The notes under the pieces were generated by a model. That model did no database searches, was not told the origin of the DNA, and saw only the letters and a list, made by a program, of their open reading frames with translations. From Syngnathus acus (taxonomy: Eukaryota > Chordata > Actinopteri > Syngnathiformes > Syngnathidae), in NCBI RefSeq assembly GCF_901709675.1, contig NC_051095.1, positions 19,122,456-19,186,455 on the forward strand: a stretch of 64,000 nucleotides of DNA, read 5' to 3'. Positions 48,696-59,460 of the stretch are shown here, in pieces. Every line of letters begins with the position of its first letter. Position 1 is the stretch's first letter. The translations under genes and the position numbers were made by a program.

Positions 48696-49516
48696 ACGGG
48701 AGATGCACTCCAGAACCACTCGCGAAAAACTGCGAATTAGAAACAGTATATGTACATAGTGCTTAGAAATTTAAACACCACTGTGTTGAAATTTTCAACA
48801 CGTAGTGTTACTTGTTGGCCGCTAGAGGGGATGGGTGTATTGTAAGTTAATTAAAAGCATGGTTTACCTTGCCAAGCAATGCAAAGTGTCCACCTTCAAA
48901 ATTACCACACTACACTAACCCGAAATAGCGAAATCAAAGTCAGTCACGGTTACGCATGAACACCTTTGGAATTGTCATCCGGTCCACAATGTTAAAGCTT
49001 TTTAAACCCTCCCCAATACTTTTACGCATCATAAACCTTTCCCATTCCCTTAATAACCATTCCCACACTGTTCTGTGCATGTGTTGTAGCTTTACAGTAA
49101 ATAAAAAGAACAAACACGTGATATTGTCACATGTCCCGCCTCCTTCTGCACCGGTTGGTGCTGTTCCCTGGCACGTGGCCGGCTGCCGGCCTCATGCGCT
49201 TGTCCTCAGTCACGTCCGCAGTGACGCACATTGCTCAGAGGCACGCACCGCGCTATGAGCGCTCATTGCCGGCCGCTGTCCCAACTCTTTCTCCACGGCG
49301 GTGCATTTTTCCTTCGTGCGCGGCTGTGTCACGTCTTCGCTCTCGCCCTGCATTGCGAAAGGTGAAGCGCGAAATGGCAAGGGATCGCTGTGCCTTTATA
49401 AAAGTTTTGACAAAATTGACAAACAAACAGATTTGTCTGTTACGCAGTTTTCTCCCCTTTTCACGTGTAGTAGCGCCTCTGCGATAGGTGAACCGCAAAG
49501 TGGTGAGGGATCACTG
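48696..49516 (+). mobile_element. TIR element, family 4 (pogo/Tigger-like tip), copy 1
   Basis: The right tip, reverse-complemented, is CAGTGATCCCTCACCACTTT then GCGGTTCACC, followed by TA (49517-49518). A second inner tip-like segment (CAGCGATCCCTTGCCATTTC reverse-complemented) lies near 49346-49395. The body matches, in inverse orientation, 54500-55035 (GCCAAGCAATGCAAAGTGTC; TTCCCATTCCCTTAATAACC; CTCCTTCTGCACCGGTTGGT). The left tip is eroded. TA flanking and the tip resemble pogo/Tigger elements (inference). No transposase. Confidence 0.75.
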
Positions 49517-49518
49517 TA

Positions 49519-49908
49519 TTTTATCCACTCCCGTTGCTATATAATATGATTCACTCCCATAACAAAATGATGATACAATCCACCCCAAAAACAATGCATC
49601 ACAATACACTCCAATTCCGGTATGATTTGACTCACTCCAATATCCATGCAATACAAAAAGATTTACTTCAATTTTCAAGAAATACAATTTATTCAGTTTA
49701 TTTTCAATTCGGACACAATATATTACTGAACAATTCACTGTATTAACAATGTCATCAAATGCAGTTCACTGGAGTAACTATTTGGTATGCCACTACAGTA
49801 TTAATTCTAACATATTTGTGATAAGTATATGACTCAGGCAAATCACAATGCAAAGATGATTTATTCATCTACAATGCAAATCAATTCTCTCCAATTATAA
49901 TACATAAT
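49519..49908 (+). repeat. Degenerate 'ACTCCAATTACAATGCAATA' repeat, left block
   Basis: Variants such as TATGATTCACTCCCATAACA, CACAATACACTCCAATTCCG and CAATGCAAATCAATTCTCTC recur every 25-40 bp. A right block continues after the TIR element at 51431-51720, so that element landed inside the repeat. Confidence 0.6.
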
Positions 49909-50097
49909 TACCGTATTTTCCGCACTATTAGGCGCACCGGATTATAAGGCGCACCTTCAATGAACGGCCCATTTTAAAACTTTGTCCATATATAAGGCGC
50001 ACCGGATTATAAAGCGCATAAAATAGAAGCTATACTGCAACAAACTGAGGTTGACTAGGGTTGCGGTATGCATCCACTAGCCAATAACCAACGAGCC

Positions 50098-50765
50098 CTC
50101 TGTAAACAATCGCGTTTCTCAAACGATCTCCTATAAAATTATCGGAACTGACTAAAGTTCAATCTAACGCATTGGTACTACTTACCTATGTTTCCCTTCC
50201 ATATCGATCCGTAGATTTACTCGAAACATTAACGGAGCAGCCTATTTTGACATGAAATAGCCTGGTGCGTATAGCAGCTATCGTTATAGCATTAGCCATC
50301 CGCAAAATCCCATGAGCCTCAGCTCGCAATCTCCCATGAGCCTCAGCAAAGTGTAAACAATCGCGTTTCTCAAACGATCTCCTATAAAATGATCGGAACT
50401 GACTAAAGTTCGATCTAACGCATTGGTACTACTTACCTGTTTCCCTTCCATATCGATCCGTAGATTTACTCGAAACATTAACGGAGCAGCCTATTTTGAC
50501 ATGAAATAGCCTGGTGCGTATAGCAGCTATCGTTATAGCATTAGCCATCCGCAAAATCCCATGAGCCTCAGCTCGCAATCTCCCATGAGCCTCAGCAAAG
50601 TGTAAACAATCGCGTTTCTCAAACGATCTATAAAATGATCGGAACTGACTAAAGTTCGATCTAACACATTGGTACTGCTTACCTATGTTTCCCTTCCATA
50701 TCAATCCGTAAATTTACTCGAAACATTAACGGAGCAGCCTATTTTGAAATGAAATAGCCTCGCGG
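50098..50765 (-). repeat. Internal tandem array of copy B, about 249-bp unit
   Basis: Three units on the minus strand, the reverse complement of the array at 17322-18215. The repeated ACTTACCTATGTTTCCCTTC is an inverted AG-GTAAGT donor-like site; one unit reads ACTTACCTGTTTCCC. There is one fewer unit than in copy A, so the array length varies between copies. Confidence 0.88.
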
Positions 50766-50840
50766 GTACAACAGCTATTCGGTGACGCCCCCTGACTACA
50801 GTTGCCGTAATGTTGGGAAGCGATGCGACCTTGTAATTTA

Positions 50841-51252
50841 CCGTATTTTCCGGACTATAAGGCGCACCTAAAAACCTAAAATTTTCTCAAAAGCCGACAG
50901 TGCGCCTTATAGTCCGGTGCGCCTTATATATAGACTAAATTCCTAAATCTAAACTGGCCCGAAGCATTGTGTCATGAAATCAATCATAAGTGGCCCGCTG
51001 AAGACTATGAATCATGAATAAAAAAGACTATAGATCATTATTTTGTGATTATAAATTAATTTGTTGCGTTTGAAGTTGCAATAAAAATGATAAAATGGAG
51101 AATGATTTGATTTGGATTAAAAATCTGACATGATGCATTAATGGTGCGCCTTATAGTCCGGTGCGCCTTATATAAGGACAAAGTTTTAAAATGGGCCATT
51201 CATTGAAGGTGCGCCTTATAGTCCGGTGCGCCTTATAGTCCGGAAAATACGG
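50841..51252. mobile_element. Short family 1 element inserted into copy B, with TA duplication
   Basis: The left end is CCGTATTTTCCGGACTATAA then GGCGCACC; the right end is its mirror (CCTTATAGTCCGGAAAATAC then GG). TA lies on both sides (50839-50840 and 51253-51254). Copy A provides the empty site: its uninterrupted sequence there reads, on this strand, CTTGTAATTTATTAGTCGTA. Its first 90 bp match the left end of copy A. The AT-rich middle has no frame. Each end bears repeated GTGCGCCTTATAGTCCG motifs. Confidence 0.92.
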
Positions 51253-51430
51253 TACTAGTCGTACTAAAACGTACTGAAACATTTTGGCAGAGCACTGTGT
51301 ACAACCAGTATGGATCAACAAATTCATCAATTGATCCATATATAAGGCGCTCTGCATTATAAGGCGCACTGTGTTTTTTTTAGTAAAATGTAAGTTTTTA
51401 GGTGCGCCTAATAGTGCGGAAAATACGGTA

Positions 51431-51720
51431 CTTACAATTTATTCCCATTATGAAACATTGAGTCACATCAGTAATAATGCAAATATTGCCTTTAAATATA
51501 CGAAATGATTCATTTCACTTACAATGAGATGGAATATGATTCCTTCCAATAACAGCGCAATACATTTTTCATCAATAATGATGCAAGTACTGTATCATTG
51601 ACTACAGTAGCAATGCAATAGGAGGTGATCCACATGTGATCCAATGAAATTCATTCCAATTACAATAAAATACGTTTTCACTAGAATATGTAATACATTA
51701 AGATTCACCGCAACACTGGG
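51431..51720 (+). repeat. Degenerate 'ACTCCAATTACAATGCAATA' repeat, right block
   Basis: Variants include TCACTTACAATGAGATGGAA and TTCATTCCAATTACAATAAA. It continues the block at 49519-49908. Confidence 0.55.
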
Positions 51721-52803
51721 GGGAGAGTTGGTATGTCCTTTTTTGCACTCGCAACGTTTTCATCGATGTTTACCAGTCTGACTCGCCATGAGGGAGGATG
51801 TGTGGTGTTTGCGTGGCATCTGAATTGTGCTCTCCACCTCTTTCATATATGTATATCAAAATAAAAATGCCCCTCCCATTCTAAAAACATGTTTTCGACA
51901 GCTTCACAGCTTTGATTGTGCTGTCAATCTCGACAAAACGTTTTTTCTTGCCATCACTGCCTGAAATGAAGGAGCTTAAGCCCCCCCCTCAGAAGGATGC
52001 ATTGCAGTGGTTGCCCTTTTCTTTCAGCTTATCCTGCCTTGTCTTGTTTTAATTTCATTAAAAGTTCTCGGTACCTCCGGGTGTCTTTTCTTTTCCTTAT
52101 ATTTTTATTGAATGCACAAAGCTTGCCAAAGGCTTCTCCTGCTGGGGTGCTAAAGTTGCTCACACTGCGTTCAAGTCAAAATTGGATGAAAGCGTCGACA
52201 GCAGTGATGCTTTTAGCGCTTCAAATATGTTTATGACACAGCGGGTTTACCCTTGTTTGTCTTACAAAACACACATCAGGATATAGTCTATCATAAGTAT
52301 ATAATTCAGATCAAGAATGTCCTATTGGCTTTAGGAAGATTATTGCAGTGGTTCTCAAAATGGGGTTCCCGGCCTCCTGGGGGTCCTTGACAAAAGAAGT
52401 TAGTTATTTCTCATTTAATATTTCGTTTTAAAAAGATGTATACAGTACATACGGGGACTGCTGTGCCAATTAAACAAGCATACTATCCCAAGTAGAGAAT
52501 GCAGTTTCTGCAGAAAGAAATGCTGTGATTGAATTGTTGAAATGTATAATGTGAGACCAGAAGTTGGACTGGTCTTGATCGGTCAAGACACATGGAAGGA
52601 GGAGGCAAACGTAAAATATTAACTTGGGAGTTAAATTGTGAAACTTGGGGACTTTGATTTGAATTTAGTACGAAATATAGAAGAAGGAAATTATGTAAAC
52701 CAACTCATAATTTGGTAATTTAACTGAGAATATGAGACTTTGGGGATTATGATAAATAGTAACATGTTTTAGCTAAACAATTGGCATAGTGTGAATAGAT
52801 CAA
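51721..52803. other. No gene recognised; one hAT left tip
   Basis: CAGTGGTTCTCAAAATGGGG then TTCCCGG at about 52352-52378 is the left end of a common hAT family. Its body and right end are not identifiable. Confidence 0.5.
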
Positions 52804-52971
52804 AACACGTGAAAAGAGGAGAAAACTGAAAATGATCTGTTCATTTGTCAATTTTGTCAAAACATTTATAAATATACGGTGATCCCTCGCCAGTTGGCGC
52901 TTCGTCTTTGGCGAATGTACTACTTCGCAGGTTTCTAAGTGACGGAAGAACGGCGTTTAAATACACGCTGA

Positions 52972-54497
52972 TAGCGCGGGAAGGCCCCGGGCCCAGACGG
53001 CATCTGGCCGAGACTGCTCAGGGACTGTGCGGAATAGCTGAGTGGTGTGGTCAGGTACCTGTTCAACCTGAGCCTGAGCCTGAACAAGGTCCCAGGACTG
53101 TGGAAGACCTCCTCCGTGGTCCCCGTACCGAAGGTGCCGCGCCCCAAGGAGCCTAACCACTTCAGGCCTATTGCCTTGACTTCCCACCTGATGAAGACTA
53201 TGGAGAGGATCATCCTGGGTCACCTGCGTTCACTAGTGGGAGCGCAGCTGGACCCCCTGCAGTTTGCTTACCGACCTGGTGTTGGGGTGGACGATGCAGT
53301 CATTTATTTACTGCACAGAACACTGCTTCACCTGGAGGACAACAGGAGCACTGGGAGGATCATGTTCTTCAATTTCTCCAGCACTTTTAACACCATCCAG
53401 CCGTCACTGCTTAGGGTGAAGATGGAGATGGCGGGTGTGGACCAGCGCCTGGCTGCATGGACAACGGACTTCCTCACCAACCGGCCGCAGTATGTGAGGT
53501 TACATCGCTGTGTGTCCGACGTGGTGCGCTGCAGCACAGGTGTCCCCCAGGGTACGGTGCTCTCTCCTTTCCTTTTCACCATGTTCACTTTACCCACGAC
53601 ACTGCTCACTGCCACATCCAGAAGTTCTCCGACGACACGGCCATTGTTGGATATGTCTCGGAGGGGAACGATCTGGAATAAAGGACGGTCATCAAGGACT
53701 TTGTCAGCTGGTGTGCGCTCAACCAGCTTCAGCTGAACACCAGCAAGACAAAGGAGTTGATTGTGAGCTTCGGGAGGACAGCACCCATCTTCACTCCGGT
53801 GAACATCCAGGGATCGGACATTGAGGTAGTGGAGAGCTACAAATTCCTGGGTGTTCGCCTTAACAACAAACTGGACTGGACTGATCACACCCAAGCCCTG
53901 TACAAAAAGGGCCAGAGTCGCCTCCACCTGCTGAGGAGACTGAGGTCCTTCGGTGTGTGCAGGGCTCTCCTCCGGACCTTCTATGACTCTGTGGTGGCCT
54001 CAGCCATCCTCTACGCTGTGGTCTGCTGGGGTGGGGGCAGTACTGACCAGGACAGGGGGAGACTGAATAAGATGGTCAGAAGAGCGAGCTCTGTCCTGGG
54101 CTGTCCCCTGGACTCCATTGAGGTTGTGGGTGAGAGGAGGACGTTGATTAAGCTTAAATCCATCATGGACAACACCTCTCACCCCCTCCATGAGATTGTG
54201 CGGTCCCTGAGCAGCTCCTTTAGCGGCAGACTTTTGCACCCTCGGTGTAGGAAGGAACGGTTCCGCAGGTCCTTCATTCCCTCTGCACTTTACAACATGC
54301 ATGCCACCTGATAAAATGAATGTGTTTCGTCTCTGCTAGCAGCACTTGTGTTTGTCCTTGTCTGTTATTTACCCTTTTTTGTAATTCTGGCACTTGTTTT
54401 ATTCTTGCACTCGTATTATTCTTGCACTCATATGCGCTGCTGTGACAAGTGAATTTCCCAGCTGTGGGATGAATAAAGTTCTATCATCATCATCACT
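52972..54497 (+). mobile_element. Rex1/CR1/L2-like LINE, 5'-truncated, with ATC tail
   Basis: The element begins just before the coding phrase GKAPGPDG (52978) and runs through a decayed reverse-transcriptase ORF to a stop at 54309-54311. A 3' UTR with GCACT-rich segments, an AATAAAG at about 54471 and a short (ATC)n tail (54482-54495) follows. The 5' half of the ORF (endonuclease) is absent, the usual outcome of incomplete target-primed reverse transcription. Rex1, CR1 or L2 assignment is by protein resemblance only. Confidence 0.88.
52978..54311 (+). pseudogene. Reverse transcriptase of a Rex1/CR1-like LINE (broken)
   Basis: RNA-directed DNA polymerase for target-primed insertion. Reading order: GKAPGPDGIWPRLL, an in-frame TAG at 53035 (probably from CAG), then NKVPGLWKTSSVVPVPK, FRPIALTSHLMKTMER, DPLQFAYRPGVGVDDAV, motif A region RIMFFNFSSTFNTIQPSLL, motif B STGVPQGTVLSPFLF, a frameshift near 53590-53600, the catalytic-box region HIQKFSDDTAIVG, a TAA at 53679 (expected Tyr), then the thumb region YKFLGVRLNNKLDW and KGQSRLHLLRRLRSFGV. 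It ends FRRSFIPSALYN. In motif A the usual catalytic Asp (LDFSSAF type) is Asn. It is inactive: two stops, one frameshift and a lost catalytic residue. Confidence 0.9.
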
Positions 54498-56038
54498 GCG
54501 GATGTGACAGAGTTCAAGCGTAGGTGGCGGCAGCCGGCCACACGCTAAGGAAGAAGCGCCAACCGGTGCAGAAGGAGTCGGGAGTCCCGACTCGGGACAC
54601 ATGAAAATATCAAGTGTTTGTTTTTTTTATTTACTGTAAAGGTACAATACATGCACAGAACAGTGTGGGAATGGTTATTAAGGGAATGGGAAATGTTGTG
54701 TAAAACTATTGGGGAGGTTTTAAAAAGCTTTAATATTGTGTACTGGACCGCAATGCAACAGGAGATGCATGCGTAACCGTGCCTCACTTTGGTTTCACTG
54801 TGCATGATGTCCCCCGGATTAGTGTAGTGTGGTAATTCTGAAGGTGGACACGCTGCATTGCTTGGCAAGGAAAAAACACTTCTAATTGACTTGCAAAAAA
54901 TCCATGCCCTCTAGCGGCCTACAAGAAACACCACATGATGAAGATTTCAATACAATGGTGTTTAATTTTCTAAATAATACATGTATCGTTTCTACTTTGC
55001 AGATTTTTGCTGGTGGTTATGGAACGCGTCTCCCGCGAAAAATGAGGGCTCACTTTATATAATTTATATAATAGCCTTAAGGTGTCCTGAATTCTGAGAA
55101 TATTTGGAAGTTTAAATTATGTGAATATGTGTTAGTGACGGAGTAAAAAGGCTTTAAAGAGTTTTCTTTTCTTGAAATTAGAGGGTTTCAAATTATGAGG
55201 CCAATCTCTGATCAGGAAATCAAAATACTAAATGGTACCAAACATTTGTTTGAGCTGGATAGGCTGGATGTTTTTGACAAAAAAAGTCAAAATTCAAATT
55301 TTGCAACAATTAAATTGTATGTGGCGTGTCTGAGACAGAGATAAGTCAGGCAGGCATCACGCATAAACCTATTTGCAAGTAATTTCAAACTGTTAAAAAG
55401 TTAACATGATTTAAAATCCTATGAGTTATTCCAAGGTTAGCCTTGTTCTGAAGTGTGATTTGAAACTGGAATTAGTATGCTACCCAAAAGCGGTGGAAAG
55501 GAGAGAAGCATCTTCACTTTAAAGCGAGTTCATTAACAGGGAAATGCCACGCCAAGCGACAATGGTGAGGAGACGACGATATCGTCAGGTGCGTGGGCGA
55601 AGCGCCAGATGCCAGGCCGTCCAAACAACTCCTCCTTTAATGCCGTCACGTCAAGCGATTTGACAGTGATTCATTGGGTTGCTGTGATGAGGAGTCTGTG
55701 CAGCTGGAAGGTTAAAATCCCAGCTGTGCTGACTTGTTAACAACCGCACTAGGCTGTGCACAGATTTTTTAGACTCACTTTAAACACTGACTTTTATTTT
55801 AAAATACATTTAATTGAATAACAGTATTGATGCGGCACGGTGAGGCACTAGTTAGCACATCTGCCTCATAGTTCAGAGGTGCAGGCTTCAATTGTGGCAC
55901 CGGTCTTGTGCAGTTGGCATGTTCCGGGTGCTCTGGCTTCCTCCCACCCCCCCACCTCCCAAATAAACATGCATGTTAGGCCGATGGACCACTCATCCAT
56001 AGGTGTGATTGTGAGAGTGAATGGTCGTTCGTCTAGTA

Positions 56039-57008
56039 GAGCGGTGGCCAACCCGCGGCTCGCGAGCCGCATGCGGCTCTTTGACTGGTTTCATGCGGCT
56101 CTTTTACGTTCATATCAACATTTGTGTTTATTTTTCGTGCGTATTTGCTTCGCTTGAGTTCAATATGGTTTTTTGGTCAAACGCGCATGCGCGTGAGGTG
56201 AAATCCCGCAAAGGAGGAGGGACAAACAGAGCGATTGGTTTTGCTGGCTTTTTAATGAATGGCGACTGTGACTACGGGGGCCCATTAGGTCCAGAAAAGC
56301 TTAAAGTTGTTTTTTGTTGAACGCTATGGCAAGCCATTCTGCCTGATATGTCGGACGTCATTGGCGCATTTAAAAGCTTCAAATGGTCAGCGCCACTTCA
56401 GCTCACTTCATGCCAATATCGATAAGGACTTTGCAAAAGGGACTGAATTTCGCAAGCACAAGTTTGGAGACTTTGAAAAGTCAGGCAGAAAAATAGGTAC
56501 AGTTTTTCAAAAAAATTACGAAGCACTCAGAGACTGTCACACTTGCATTGTTTCAACTGGCTTGGAACATTGCACGGGCTAAAAAGCCATACAATGAAGT
56601 GGAGTTCGTTAAAATATGCCTCAGTGACGTTATTGAAATCTTGTCTCCTGAAAACGACAAACTAAAACGAATGGTCTGTCCGGCCACACATAGTAAGTGA
56701 AAAAACTTATTATGTTTTTGTTTGTGGAATTTGTTGAACTGAGAGTTTGTCTGTGTGAGACAATGCACACAATGTTCATTGTTGAAAATGTGGTCTTTGG
56801 TCTGTGGTTTTAGTACTGTAGGAGTCAATTTGTCATTATCATGTTGGTGCGTGACATAATAATGTCACACAATAAATTTGGCTGAGCAGAGGGAGGGGGG
56901 GTGTGTGGGGGGGGGAGGGTTCATGTGTGCTCATGTGTATGATGTGGCTCTTTGCGATGACACAGTAAAAAATGTGGCTCTTAGTCTCTGACTGGTTGGC
57001 CACCCCTG
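56039..57008 (+). mobile_element. hAT element (GGTGGCCAACC tip), 970 bp, with 8-bp target duplication
   Basis: The left tip is GAGCGGTGGCCAACCCGCGG; the right tip reverse-complemented is CAGGGGTGGCCAACCAGTCA. GTCTAGTA occurs directly outside both ends (56031-56038 and 57009-57016). Subterminal ATGCGGCTC/ATGTGGCTC motifs recur at both ends. The interior keeps the N-terminal part of a transposase and has lost the catalytic core, so it is an internally deleted, non-autonomous derivative. Confidence 0.92.
56289..56700 (+). pseudogene. N-terminal fragment of a hAT-type transposase with BED-like finger (broken)
   Basis: DNA-binding start of a hAT transposase of the type also found in ZBED5/SCAND3/EPM2AIP1-like host proteins (from memory). 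The frame opens after a stop at 56286 and reads FFVERYGKPFCLICRTSLAH then LKASNGQRHFSSLHANIDKD. The C-x2-C, H-x4-H arrangement (Cys, Cys, His, His in CLIC and HFSSLH) fits a BED-type zinc finger. A frameshift at about 56515-56530 moves the continuation (TLALFQLAWNIARAKKPYNE, then CLSDVIEILSPENDKLKRM) to another frame, ending at a TGA at 56698. The DDE catalytic and dimerisation regions are absent. The last codons include an AGTAAGTGA donor-like string. Confidence 0.8.
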
Positions 57009-57116
57009 GTCTAGTATATGTGTCCTGCGATTGGCTGGTGTACCCTGCCTCCTGGGGGACAGGTGCCTGGACACTCACCACCCTCGTGAGGATAAGTGGT
57101 TCGGAAGATGAATGAA

Positions 57117-58989
57117 TGATAAATATACTTTTTTTAATTTTATTTTTATATTTATATATTTTATATTATAAATGTTCTACCCCAAACGCTTACAATTTGT
57201 TGTACAGAGAATAGATGCATAAAAATAGCAGCAAAAAAGATTAAATAAAAACATTTAAAATAACATCAATTTAATAGTGTTAATAATATTATGAATTGTT
57301 TAACACAAAATCAAATGTCTTGACAGTAGTTTTTAAATGAATTATTGTTAAATTAAAAAATCTCAAAACTGTGTAATAAGATGCACTTTTGTTTTTAATG
57401 ATTTTAATCAGTTGTACAAGATAAAAAATAATTAAATGTTGAATTGAAAGGATACATAGTTACAATGCTAAAGTACAACAATATATATTAAAATAAAAAA
57501 CAATTTATAATTTATGTATTTACTTATGATCATCCTTAGTTATTATTCATTCATTTTTTTCCCAAATAACATTTTCAAATACGCTGACATGAATGACATT
57601 TTTTTTAAATTATTGTATCAAACAGAACCAATTATCTGTATTCAATTGTTTACACTGCCTCTGTGTTTGGGGATCCACTGCTTCAAGAACTATTATGGTG
57701 AGCTATGCTACTTTTTATAGTGTTTGGACCTAATAAAGCTCACAAAGCTGATCCTGATGAACTCGGAAATTCTTCAATATGCATTTAATTAAATAACTCA
57801 ATGCGTGTGTGTGTGTGCGCGCACGCGATTGTGTCCTGTGTGTGCATGCGCGTGCTTTGTCTGTCACTGGTTTACGATCAAGTATGTATATGCAGAACAA
57901 CTAGAAAAAGTAGATTAGCAGGAAATGGCCTGTGTTAGAGACCAAGGTGTGTGCAGCGTTGAATGATTCATACACGAATAATGTATCCTACCTGCTTGCG
58001 ACGTGTGCGCCAGTTAATGCAGCCGCTGACACAGCCATATTTTAGTTTATTTATCTTACTTCTACTCACACTGGTCGCCGCCATTTGTTTCTGGCCGTGA
58101 CGGCCAGCTCGACATTGATGTGTGGGAAAACCAGTGGAGAATTTCATCAGGCTGGCAGGGGAAGAACGATGATCTCAAACACAAACGTGTCTGACTGGAT
58201 TGATGCAATCCTAAGTATTTGGAGCCGAGAGAAGAAAAGATTTAAACACATGAAATGGTATGCTCCGACAGTTCATTTGGGAATTAAGATCCAATCACAT
58301 CATTTCACGATGCAATCTACTAGCTTTATGAAGCGTTATTCCAAAATGTTAATACATTAAACGCTGTTTAATAATTGAACTATTTATCAAAAACAAATTA
58401 AATTTGAAATATTAAAAACCATTGATAAATATAATAAACAAATCCATATATTTTCATCCTAAATGATATAATAGCTACTACTCGTATTTTTAACATTTGC
58501 GGTTTAGATGAGTTTGGACGGACGGATGTTATTTGATCAGTGATTCGGCTCCACCAATACAAATAGTCCTGCAAATAGCGGAATTAGCTGTGGAGTTATC
58601 CATTAACACTTCATGCTAGCTAGTCAAAGCATCGTTATCAGCACTGACAAAAAAGAGGGTTGTTTCACAGATATAATTGGATGATTAGTCCTCTTCAAGA
58701 CAAATCGTGACACCCTATCATTTACATCAAGTCGTCCAAAGATGCAAAATGAAACCAAATGTGGCGAAAACTGCACACATGCACGTCTATTCATGTACAC
58801 ATTTGGTGAAGGTTGATGGCCTGCCATCAATCTCATCCAGATGAGGTACACATAAATTGACTGTTCTGTCTGAAAATATGTTCAATTTTGCAACCCACAG
58901 TAATGTTTGATAAGCGCTGACCAATACTGTAGGGTAAATTATTGATTTAGAACACCTTCAAAATGAAGTGATATGCCAAGTAAAAAGTC
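57117..58989. other. AT-rich sequence, no gene recognised
   Basis: A very AT-rich stretch (57120-57560), a GT/GC alternating tract near 57803-57853, then unique sequence. No coding signal recognised. Confidence 0.5.
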
Positions 58990-59220
58990 ACGGACTGTAC
59001 CCAAATGTCCACCCTTCGCCTTTAACCACTCATTCAAAATATAGTACCACACTTGCAGTGTGTTCTGTACAGTACCCTGTTGAGTGACCATCAATGCTCA
59101 CTACTATTTTCCCCAAGTGCATCGTGGTGAGTTTTGAGTGCACTACATTTTTTTCTCAGCGGAAATTACGACTTGCATGACAAACAATGTAGAAATTGGG
59201 ACACAGTGCTGTTGTACTGT
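58990..59220. mobile_element. Possible decayed MITE related to 431-695
   Basis: CACGGACTGTACCCAAATGT then CCACCCTTCGCC on the left and AATTGGGACACAGTGC on the right resemble the GGCTGTGTCCAAATG ends at 431. No target duplication is evident. Confidence 0.4.
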
Positions 59221-59434
59221 AAACCATCAGTCATGGGAGAACTCTTGTCTATTCAAATTGCTTGGTCAGAACTAGTTGTGTGATGTTCTTTACCTTGGTG
59301 AATATACGTATATTGTAATTATGAAACCGCAAAAATACTCTTGAAATGGCAAAAAAAAATCTTCACATGGTAATCCTCCAAAAAAACAAGTCAAATTGCC
59401 AGACAATTCAGGCAATGCTACATTTATCTTGCAC

Positions 59435-59460
59435 ACACACACACGCGCACACACACGCAC
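59435..59460. repeat. Short CA repeat
   Basis: CACACACACACACGCGCACA and related bases. Confidence 0.8.

Larger units (their letters stand above)
49911..51428. mobile_element. TIR element, family 1, long form (copy B, inverted relative to copy A)
   Basis: The left end is CCGTATTTTCCGCACTATTA then GGCGCACC; the right end is its mirror (GGTGCGCCTAATAGTGCGGA then AAATACGG). TA lies on both sides (49909-49910 and 51429-51430). Its interior is the reverse complement of 17068-18403, with an array of three partial to full units of about 249 bp (GAAATAGCCT at 50254, 50503 and 50751). It carries a further family 1 element at 50841-51252. Confidence 0.88.
52804..55056 (-). mobile_element. TIR element, family 4, copy 2, split by a LINE
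   Basis: 52804-52971 and 54498-55056 together match copy 1 (48696-49516) in reverse. Shared phrases include ACACGTGAAAAGAGGAGAAA, TTTGTCAATTTTGTCAAAAC, GGTGATCCCTCGCC, CCAACCGGTGCAGAAGGAGT, AACAGTGTGGGAATGGTTAT and GCCTACAAGAAACACC. The right tip reads TCCCGCGAAAAATGAGGGCT then CACT. The gap is filled by the Rex1/CR1-like LINE, which therefore inserted later. Confidence 0.75.
55831..57116 (+). mobile_element. SINE split by a hAT element
   Basis: The head is GCGGCACGGTGAGGCACTAG with TTAGCACATCTG (A-box-like) and GGCTTCAATTG (B-box-like, about 55884). The middle is CTTCCTCCCACCCCCCCACC then AAACATGCATGTTAGGCCGA. The family order is broken at 56038 and resumes at 57017 with ATGTGTCCTGCGATTGGCTG, then ACCCTCGTGAGGATAAGTGG and a GATGAATGAATGATA tail. 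The inserted DNA is a hAT element with its own target duplication. Confidence 0.88.

Noticed and set aside
53328-53927. 199-codon minus frame
   Set aside because: Antisense shadow of the Rex1/CR1-like reverse transcriptase.
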